Shown here in pieces: positions 1 through 5,677 of a stretch of 15,039 nucleotides of DNA (position 1 is its first letter; each line of letters starts with the position of its first letter). A model generated the notes under the pieces. That model searched no databases. It had not been told where the DNA came from and saw nothing but the letters and a program-made list of their open reading frames with translations. The translations under genes and the position numbers were made by a program. This DNA is from CAZKTF01 sp964555565 (GTDB lineage: Bacteria; Planctomycetota; JAJSAM01; JAKLKS01), in the NCBI GenBank assembly GCA_964555565.1, contig CAZKTF010000071.1, positions 1 to 15,039 on the forward strand. The letters run 5' to 3'.

Positions 1-692
1 CGGGCCCGGGCGTTCTTCGCGCCCTGGGCGACCGACTCGGAGAGCCTGCGGAGCACGGTCTCGACGGACCGCATGGAGTCGTCGTTGCCCGGGATCGCGA
101 TGTCCACGACGTCGGGGTCGCAGTCGGTGTCCAGGAGGGCCACCACAGGGATCCCGACCCGGTTGGCCTCCTTCACGCAGATGTCCTCGCGCCGCGGGTC
201 CACGATGACGATGGCGCCTGGGAGCGTGGACATCTTGCGGATGCCGGAGAGGTTCTTGAGGAGCTTGCGCTTCTCCCGGTTGTGGGCGGACAGGCCCTTC
301 TTGCTCATCTTCGCGAAGGCGTCGGAGACCTCGAGCGCCTCGAGCTCCTCGAGCCGGATGAGACGCTTGCGGATGGTCTCGAAGTTGGTGAGCGTCCCGC
401 CGATCCAGCGCTCGAACACCGCGGGCATCCCGCAGGAGGTGGCCGTGGACTGCACCACCGCCTTGGCGCCCCGCTTGGTTCCGACGAACAGGACGTCCTT
501 CCCCTCGGCGGCCACCTTCTGGAGGAAGTGCACGGCCCGCACCAGCCCCCGCACCGTGGACCGGAGGTCGATGATGTGGATGGTGTTGCGCTTGCCGTAG
601 ATGAAGGGGGCCATCTTCGGGTTCCACCGTGACGCCCGGTGGCCGAAGTGGACGCCGTTGTCGATGAGCTCCTGGACGGTGACGATCGGCAC
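1..692 (-). CDS. rpsB: 30S ribosomal protein S2 (3' end cut off by window start)
   Basis: S2 sits on the back of the 30S subunit near the head-platform junction and is needed to recruit S1. I translated the minus strand by hand: the frame is open from a GTG at 692 to the window edge, giving 230 codons (E. coli S2 has 241), so only a short C-terminal piece and the stop are missing. Family hallmarks are seen in order: GVHFGH followed by WNPKM near residues 13-27, DLRST near 42, FVGTK near 70, ERWIGGTLTNF near 94-104, and PDVVDIAIPGNDDS in the C-terminal part. The GTG start is fixed by GGAGG six bases upstream and by the usual VTVQELIDNGVHFGH opening. It follows the oxidoreductase gene with 66 bases between, too short for a typical long S2 autoregulatory leader. 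The usual partner tsf would lie beyond the window. Identity is certain. Confidence 0.97.
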   Translation of the reverse strand, partial: MPIVTVQELIDNGVHFGHRASRWNPKMAPFIYGKRNTIHIIDLRSTVRGLVRAVHFLQKVAAEGKDVLFVGTKRGAKAVVQSTATSCGMPAVFERWIGGTLTNFETIRKRLIRLEELEALEVSDAFAKMSKKGLSAHNREKRKLLKNLSGIRKMSTLPGAIVIVDPRREDICVKEANRVGIPVVALLDTDCDPDVVDIAIPGNDDSMRSVETVLRRLSESVAQGAKNARA

Positions 693-758
693 GAAGGACC
701 TCCGCGATGCCCGGGACGCGGTCCCCCTCGCCCGGGGGGGGCCGTAAGCCCTGTCATC

Positions 759-1808
759 CTACGGGGTTGGCGCGGGCGGGGAAGGAAAATGGGCCGCCGC
801 GGGGCTGCGGCGGATCGCCTCCACGACCTGGAGCGCGAGCCGGACCGCCCGGAGGCCGTCCTCGCCGCTCACGACCGGCCTCCCCCGGGTCCGGACCGCC
901 TCGAGGAAGGAGGTCAGCTCGGCCACGAGGGGCTCGTGGTCGTCGATGGGGACCGGCTCCACCTTGAGGAGGTCGCCGAAGACCAGCCCCTTCAGGTCGG
1001 CCAGGCTCTTCGCCTCGGCCTTCAGGCGCGCCACGGCCTCCAGGGTCAGGCCCGGGGACTTCCGGTAGACCCACCCCTGCTTCAGGGCGAAGTCGAGGAC
1101 CATGTAGGCGTCCTCGGAGAACAGGCGGAGCTTCCGCTCCACCTTCGTCGCGACGCGGCTCGCGGTGACGTTGGCGACGCAGCCGTTGGCGAACTCGATG
1201 CGCGCGTTGGCGATGTCCTCCCGGGAGGTGAGGACGGGGACCCCCACCGCATCGACCCGGACGGGCTCCGACCCGGCCAGGTGGAGGACCAGGTCGAGGT
1301 CGTGGATCATGAGGTCGAGGACCACGCCCACGTCGGCGCTGCGGAAGGAGAAGGGGGCGATCCGGCTGCACTCCAGGTAGCGGGGCCGGAGCGGGTAGCG
1401 TCCCATGGCGGTGACGGCCGGGTTGAAACGCTCGATGTGGCCCACGGCCAGCACCGCGCCGGAGGCGCGGGCGGCCTCCACCATGGCCGCCCCGTCCGCG
1501 AGGTCGGCCGCGAAGGGCTTCTCCACGAGGCAGGCGACCCCGCGCCTGAGCAGCGGCACGGCCACCGCGGCGTGCGCCACCGTGGGCACCGCCACGGAGA
1601 CCGCGTCCAGGTCCGCGGGGAGGGCCGCCGGGTCGGCAAGAGCGGCGCAGCCGTGACGCGCCGCGGCCTCGGCGGCGACCGCGGGGTCGCGGTCCACCAC
1701 GGCCACGAGCTCGGCGCCCGGGGTCTCCGCGTAGACGCGGGCGTGGTGGCGGCCGAAGGCCCCCACCCCCACCACCGCCACGCGCAGCCGGCGGGGCTCC
1801 CCGCTCAC
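759..1808 (-). CDS. Gfo/Idh/MocA-family NAD(P)-dependent oxidoreductase, lpxA-linked (GnnA-like candidate)
   Basis: The product is 349 aa, the normal length for this family. The N-terminal Rossmann fold shows VAVVGVGAFGRHH (residues 10-22). The EKP motif (96-98) and a catalytic-type DLMIHDLD segment (165-172, His169/Asp170) follow, with a conserved GHIERFNPAV block at 123-132. The start is a GTG whose bases overlap the lpxA stop by four (GTGA), with GGGAGG about ten bases upstream, so translation is probably coupled to lpxA. Family members oxidise or reduce sugars, often nucleotide sugars. In Acidithiobacillus and Leptospira, GnnA of this family oxidises UDP-GlcNAc at C3, and the aminotransferase GnnB then makes UDP-GlcNAc3N for amide-linked lipid A. 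Coupling to lpxA fits that role, but no GnnB gene is in the window and substrate cannot be read from sequence, so I leave the symbol empty. The last 15 residues are a low-complexity Ala/Pro tail. Confidence 0.9.
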   Translation of the reverse strand: MSGEPRRLRVAVVGVGAFGRHHARVYAETPGAELVAVVDRDPAVAAEAAARHGCAALADPAALPADLDAVSVAVPTVAHAAVAVPLLRRGVACLVEKPFAADLADGAAMVEAARASGAVLAVGHIERFNPAVTAMGRYPLRPRYLECSRIAPFSFRSADVGVVLDLMIHDLDLVLHLAGSEPVRVDAVGVPVLTSREDIANARIEFANGCVANVTASRVATKVERKLRLFSEDAYMVLDFALKQGWVYRKSPGLTLEAVARLKAEAKSLADLKGLVFGDLLKVEPVPIDDHEPLVAELTSFLEAVRTRGRPVVSGEDGLRAVRLALQVVEAIRRSPAAAHFPSPPAPTP

Positions 1809-2608
1809 GGTCGTCCCGCCTCCCGGGCCCGGCCCTGCTTCCCGGCCACCTGCCGCCGGAGGAAGCCCACCAGGTGGGCCACCTCCTCCGTCATCCTGCC
1901 TTCCCGCTCGATCCGGTCGAGGGCCTGCTCGCGAACCAGGTCGCTCCGCCAGAGCACCCGGTGCGCCTCCTTGACCGCCCGGACGTGCTCCTCCGTGAGC
2001 CCGGCGCGGCGCATGCCCACGGCGTTCACCTTGATGACGCGGGCGGGGTGCCCCTCCACCACCATGAAGGGCGGGACGTCCTGGAAGATCCGCGAGAGGC
2101 CGCCCACGTAGGCGAGCCTCCCGACCGTGGTGAAGTGGTGGACCGCGGCGGCCCCGTTGAGGATCGCGCGGTCCTCCACGTGGACGTGCCCCGCGAGGAG
2201 GACGTTGTTCCCGAAGATGACGTTGTCCCCGACGACGCAGTCGTGGGCCACGTGGGCCCCCGCCATGAAGAGGCCGCGGCTCCCCACGCGCGTGAGCCGC
2301 TGCTCCTTGAGCGTGCCGCGGGAGACCGTGACGTGCTCGCGGAACACGTTTTCGTCCCCCACCTCCAGGCGCACCTCCTCGCCCCGGAAGGAGAGGTCCT
2401 GGGGGTCCCCGCCGATGCAGGAGAAGGGGTGGACCCGGTTCCGGGCGCCGAGGACGGAGGGGCCGAGGACCACGCCCTGGGCCATCACCTCGGTCCCGGG
2501 GCCGAGGGTCACGCCTGCGCCCACGACGGCGAAGGGGCCCACCACCGCGTCGTCCGCGAGGACGGCGGAGGGGTCGATGCGGGCCCAGGCGTCGATCCGC
2601 GCGGTCAT
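1805..2608 (-). CDS. lpxA: Acyl-[ACP]-UDP-N-acetylglucosamine O-acyltransferase
   Basis: LpxA performs the first step of lipid A synthesis in the cytoplasm, moving a 3-hydroxyacyl chain from ACP to the 3-position of UDP-GlcNAc. The 267-aa product matches the usual ~262. Residues 1-180 are left-handed beta-helix hexapeptide repeats, followed by an alpha-helical C-terminal domain from about 185. The AHVAHDC motif carries the catalytic His122 (E. coli His125), with His119 and His141 also kept. The residue corresponding to the E. coli Gly173 chain-length ruler is Gly170, which favours a long (about C14) acyl group by homology. Residue 96 is Ser where E. coli has His99. The ATG start overlaps the upstream lpxC-fabZ stop (ATGA) and has only a weak ribosome-binding site, so coupling is likely. 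The downstream oxidoreductase overlaps its stop. Confidence 0.97.
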   Translation of the reverse strand: MTARIDAWARIDPSAVLADDAVVGPFAVVGAGVTLGPGTEVMAQGVVLGPSVLGARNRVHPFSCIGGDPQDLSFRGEEVRLEVGDENVFREHVTVSRGTLKEQRLTRVGSRGLFMAGAHVAHDCVVGDNVIFGNNVLLAGHVHVEDRAILNGAAAVHHFTTVGRLAYVGGLSRIFQDVPPFMVVEGHPARVIKVNAVGMRRAGLTEEHVRAVKEAHRVLWRSDLVREQALDRIEREGRMTEEVAHLVGFLRRQVAGKQGRAREAGRP

Positions 2609-3912
2609 GCGTCCGCGAGCATGAAGTTGATGCGGGCCTCGCAGGCCACCTCGCCCTCCACCGTGGCGCGGCCGAGGACGCGGCCCGTGCGGGCCCGGAC
2701 CTTGAGGGCCTCGACCTCCAGGCGGAGCTGGTCACCCGGGACCACCGTCCGCCGGAGCTTCACGCGGTCGATGCTGAGGATCACCGCGAACCGCCCGGTG
2801 TTCTCCAGGCGGCGCAGGAGGAGGACCCCGGCGAGCTGGGACATGGCCTCCACGATGAGGACCCCGGGCATCACCGGGGTCCCGGGCCAGTGCCCCTCGA
2901 AGAAGTGCTCGTTGATGGTGACGTTCTTGATCCCCACGGCGCGCCGGTAGCCGTCGATCTCCACCACCCGGTCCACGAGGAGGAAGGGGTAGCGGTGCGG
3001 GAGGATCCGCTGGATCTCCCGGATGTCGAGCTGGCGGGAACGGCGCGCCTCGGCGTCGCCCCGCTCGCGGACGAGCGCCGCCAGGCGCCGCACGAGGGCC
3101 GCGTTGGCGAAGTGCCCGCTGCGGACCCCCGCGACGCGGGCCTGGAGGTCCGCCCCGGCGAGGAACAGGTCGCCCAGGAGGTCGAGGACCTTGTGGCGGG
3201 CGTACTCGTCGGGGAACCGGAGGCGGTTCTGGATCGGCTTCCCGTCGGCGCCCACGACGAGGGTGTTCTCGTGGCTCGCCCCCTTCCCGAGGCCCGAGGA
3301 CCGGAGCGCCTGGGCCTCGGCCTCCAGGCAGAAGGTCCTCGCCGGGGCGATCTCCCGCGCGAAGGCCTCCTCGGCGAGCACGAGGGAGACGTGCTGCGTG
3401 GGGAAGGGGGCCCCGGGGCCGTAGTCGAGCGTGTAGGAGACGAAGAGGCCCCGCTCCGAGGGGAGGGCGGAGAGGAGCCCCTCGCCGCGGGGCTCCACGG
3501 CCCCCTCGGGCCGCGCGAGGGCCAGCGACGCGCGCGGGGCGCGCGGCTGCTCGACGGGGCGCGCCCGGCGGATGACCTCCACGAAGGGGAGCGCGCTCCC
3601 GTCCGCGGCGGGCACCTCGGGACCGTCCATCTCGACCTCGAGGTTGTCCACCCCGAGGCCGTGGCAGGCCGCCAGCAGGTGCTCGACGGTGTGGACCTCG
3701 GCGTTCCCCGCCGCGAGCGCGGTCCGGCGCCCCCGCTCGACCAGGTGGTCGGCGTCCGCGGGGATCCGGGGCCGCCCCGGCAGGTCGGTGCGCACGAAGA
3801 CAACGCCGGAGTTCGGCGGGGCCGGGGCCACGCGGAGCGTGGTCGCCACGCCGAGGTGGAGCCCGGCGCCCTTCATCTCGGCGCTGGCCTGGACGGTCCG
3901 CTGGTTGCGCAT
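2605..3912 (-). CDS. lpxC-fabZ: Bifunctional UDP-3-O-acyl-GlcNAc deacetylase / 3-hydroxyacyl-[ACP] dehydratase
   Basis: One 435-aa frame carries two enzymes. LpxC (about residues 1-283) is the zinc deacetylase that commits the cell to lipid A: TVEHLLAA gives Glu77 (base) and zinc ligand His78, RHKVLDLLGD gives zinc ligands His240 and Asp244, and SGHFAN gives the acid His267. His19 is also kept. A short charged linker (284-296) leads into FabZ (297-435), the hot-dog-fold dehydratase of fatty acid elongation: LPHRYPFLLVDR, then GHWPGTPVMPGVLIVEAM with catalytic His341 and Glu355. All catalytic residues of both halves are present, so both should be active. The fusion is known in Bacteroidota/Chlorobi-type genomes, where lpxD and lpxA also flank it. 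Joining the two may balance hydroxyacyl-ACP use between lipid A and fatty acids (inference). The ATG follows lpxD by 12 bases and lacks a clear ribosome-binding site; a G-quadruplex-prone tract lies just upstream. Confidence 0.97.
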   Translation of the reverse strand: MRNQRTVQASAEMKGAGLHLGVATTLRVAPAPPNSGVVFVRTDLPGRPRIPADADHLVERGRRTALAAGNAEVHTVEHLLAACHGLGVDNLEVEMDGPEVPAADGSALPFVEVIRRARPVEQPRAPRASLALARPEGAVEPRGEGLLSALPSERGLFVSYTLDYGPGAPFPTQHVSLVLAEEAFAREIAPARTFCLEAEAQALRSSGLGKGASHENTLVVGADGKPIQNRLRFPDEYARHKVLDLLGDLFLAGADLQARVAGVRSGHFANAALVRRLAALVRERGDAEARRSRQLDIREIQRILPHRYPFLLVDRVVEIDGYRRAVGIKNVTINEHFFEGHWPGTPVMPGVLIVEAMSQLAGVLLLRRLENTGRFAVILSIDRVKLRRTVVPGDQLRLEVEALKVRARTGRVLGRATVEGEVACEARINFMLADA

Positions 3913-3924
3913 GGAGAACCGGGG

Positions 3925-5046
3925 CTAGGGGGCGTGCGCCCGCCGCCCTCCGCCCTCGCCCGTTCCCTTGCGCGTTCCCTTTCCCTTTGCCTTGCGCGTT
4001 CCCTTTCCCGTTCCCTTGCCCTTCCCCGTCCCCGTCCGTCCTCGCCTCCGCAGCGCGCGCACCTCCTCGATCACCTCCGGCAGCCGCCGGAGGGCCGCCT
4101 CGACGCGGAGCCACTCCCGGTGCGGCTCCGCCGGGAACCCCGCCACGACGGCGCCCGCCGGCACGTCCGTCGTGGCCCCGGCCCGGCCAGCCAGCACCGC
4201 CCCGTCCCCGACCTGGACGTGCCCCGCCACCCCGGACTGCGCGGCCAGGATCACGCCGCGCCCCAGGCGCGCGCTCCCCGCGATGCCGACCTGCGCCACG
4301 ATGACGGTCCCGTCGCCGATGACCACGTTGTGCGCGACGTGGACGAGGCAGTCGATCTTCACGCCGCGGCCGATGACGGTCTTCCCGAAGCGCGCCCGCG
4401 CCACGGTCACCCCCGCCCCCAGGTCCACGTCGTCCCCGAGGACCACCGTGCCCGACTGCGGGACCTTCCCCGGGACCTGGCCCGGGCCGCGGGGCGGGAG
4501 GAACCCGAACCCCTCGCACCCCACCACGGCTCCGGCGCCCACGACCACGCGGTCGCCGGCCTCGGTCCCCTCGAGGAGGACCGCGCCGGGCTGGATCCAG
4601 CCGTCGGCCCCCACGCGGACGTCGCGGCCGAGGTAGGCCCCGCCCTCCACCACGGTCCGGGGTCCGACGCGGGCCCCCGCCTCGACCACGGCCCGGGGAC
4701 CCACCGCGGCGTCCTCCCCGAGCACGGCGCTCGGGTCCACCCAGGCCGCGGGATGCACGCCCGGGGCGCTCCGGCGGCGGGGCGGGGTGAAGGCCTCGAC
4801 CACGCGCGTGAAGGCGGCGTCCGGGTCCTCGACCTCGACGAGCGCGGCCTTCCCCCCGCGCACGCCCGGGGGGACGAGGACCGCGGCGGCGCGGGTGGAC
4901 CGGAGCAGCGGCGCGTAGGACGGACGCGCCAGGAAGGAGACCTCCCCCGGCCCCGCCTCGCGGAGCCCCGCCACGCCGGAGACCTCGAGGCCGGCGTCCC
5001 CGACGACGCGCCCCCCCACCAGCCTCGCGAGGTCCCCGAGCCGCAT
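3925..5046 (-). CDS. lpxD: UDP-3-O-(3-hydroxyacyl)glucosamine N-acyltransferase with repeat-encoded basic tail
   Basis: LpxD adds the second (N-linked) 3-hydroxyacyl chain in lipid A synthesis. The 373-aa product has the N-terminal uridine-binding domain (1 to about 98), a long hexapeptide beta-helix (about 99-305) and a C-terminal helix (about 308-335). Catalytic His239 lies in VHVAHNV and the second conserved His276 in GHVQVGD, both at the E. coli positions. The usual IDRG-type stretch is altered here to TVARARFG (214-221), a departure whose effect is unknown. Residues 336-373 are an added Gly/Lys/Thr/Arg tail with a GKGTRKGT-like period, coded by a DNA tandem repeat, whereas the normal family member ends near 340. 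The ATG start has GGAG close upstream and lies 13 bases after skp. lpxC-fabZ starts 12 bases after its TAG stop. Confidence 0.96.
   Translation of the reverse strand: MRLGDLARLVGGRVVGDAGLEVSGVAGLREAGPGEVSFLARPSYAPLLRSTRAAAVLVPPGVRGGKAALVEVEDPDAAFTRVVEAFTPPRRRSAPGVHPAAWVDPSAVLGEDAAVGPRAVVEAGARVGPRTVVEGGAYLGRDVRVGADGWIQPGAVLLEGTEAGDRVVVGAGAVVGCEGFGFLPPRGPGQVPGKVPQSGTVVLGDDVDLGAGVTVARARFGKTVIGRGVKIDCLVHVAHNVVIGDGTVIVAQVGIAGSARLGRGVILAAQSGVAGHVQVGDGAVLAGRAGATTDVPAGAVVAGFPAEPHREWLRVEAALRRLPEVIEEVRALRRRGRTGTGKGKGTGKGTRKAKGKGTRKGTGEGGGRRAHAP
3939..4033 (-). promoter_or_regulatory. Two G-quadruplex-forming motifs in the coding strand/mRNA before lpxC-fabZ
   Basis: The minus (transcribed-sense) strand has six runs of three or four G between 4033 and 4001 with loops of 2-3 bases, and five runs of three G between 3967 and 3939 with loops of 3-4 bases. 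Both meet the usual four-run, short-loop rule for a quadruplex. The second motif ends 27 bases upstream of the lpxC-fabZ start codon and covers the end of lpxD. The motif is seen directly; any effect on translation or transcription is inference. Confidence 0.5.
3961..4020 (-). repeat. Imperfect 12/24-base tandem repeat inside the 3' end of lpxD
   Basis: On the plus strand the octamer CGTTCCCT starts at 3961, 3973, 3997 and 4009, all multiples of 12 apart. The 24-base blocks 3961-3984 and 3985-4008 differ at only two positions, and a further half unit (4009-4020) follows. Because 12 and 24 are multiples of three, copy changes keep the lpxD frame. The encoded peptide is GKGT, then GKGTRKAK, then GKGTRKGT. 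Flanking sequence up to about 4040 is a decayed version of the same pattern. Confidence 0.9.
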
Positions 5047-5059
5047 CGCTCCGGCCGCC

Positions 5060-5659
5060 CTACTTGTTGAGCGCGTCCAGCACGTCCTTCGTGATGTCGC
5101 ACTCCGCCGCGTGCCAGATCACGGGCCTCAGGGCCATCTGGAGCTTCAGCTCGTTGGCGCCGATCATCTCGATCCCCGAGCCGATCTCGATGGGGCTGTC
5201 GTCCACCGCGAGCACGCCCGTGAAGCCCTTCGCCGCGGCGATCCTCTGCGCCTCGGTGCAGACCTCCTTGTAGACCTCGTGCATCCTGCGGACCTGCTTG
5301 CGCTGGAGCGCGGCCGTGCCGGACTTGGCCTCCATCTCGATCGCGCGACCCGCGAGGTCGATCTCGTTCCGCATCCTGTCGTAGGCCTCGGTGCCCGGCT
5401 CCGCCGCGGTCTGGAGCTCGCGCGCCCGCTTCTTGAGGTCCTGGTCCTTCTTGAGCACGCCGTCCATGAGGGCCTTGTTCTCCTCCCCGAGCGCGGCCAC
5501 GATCTCCTTCGCCTTCTTGTACTCCTTGAACAGCGTCCCGAGGTCCACGTAGCCGACGTGGCACTCGGGGGCGGGCGCCCGCCCGCCGAGCGCCGTCCCC
5601 GCCCCGAGCGCGATCGCCGCCGCCAGCGCCACCGCCGCCGCCGTCGCCGTCCTGTGCAT
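5060..5659 (-). CDS. skp: OmpH/Skp-family periplasmic chaperone
   Basis: Skp-type proteins are periplasmic trimers that hold unfolded outer-membrane proteins on their way to the Bam complex. The 199-aa product begins with a signal peptide (Arg3, hydrophobic Ala/Leu core 6-25, likely cut near residues 26-30). The family's first strand follows at VGYVDLGTLFKEY (35-47), then a long charged coiled-coil region (about 45-145), and a C-terminal return with GVLAVDDSP and a final DITKDVLDALNK. Three cysteines (33, 134, 187) remain after cleavage, more than is usual for Skp. The ATG is preceded by GGGAGG at good spacing. It lies 18 bases after bamA and 13 before lpxD, the classic bamA-skp-lpxD order, which supports the call despite low family sequence conservation. 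Confidence 0.92.
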   Translation of the reverse strand: MHRTATAAAVALAAAIALGAGTALGGRAPAPECHVGYVDLGTLFKEYKKAKEIVAALGEENKALMDGVLKKDQDLKKRARELQTAAEPGTEAYDRMRNEIDLAGRAIEMEAKSGTAALQRKQVRRMHEVYKEVCTEAQRIAAAKGFTGVLAVDDSPIEIGSGIEMIGANELKLQMALRPVIWHAAECDITKDVLDALNK

Positions 5660-5677
5660 GGGAGCCTCCCTTGATTC

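Noticed and set aside
720..743. C-rich/G-rich stem (with a run of eight G on the plus strand) between the oxidoreductase and rpsB, considered as a terminator
   Set aside because: The RNA-strand stem has a C-A mismatch and only a five-pair core, and no U-run follows; too weak to call.
639..2111. 490-codon plus-strand open frame over the oxidoreductase and lpxA
   Set aside because: Antisense shadow with compositionally biased peptide; the minus-strand genes here are unmistakable.
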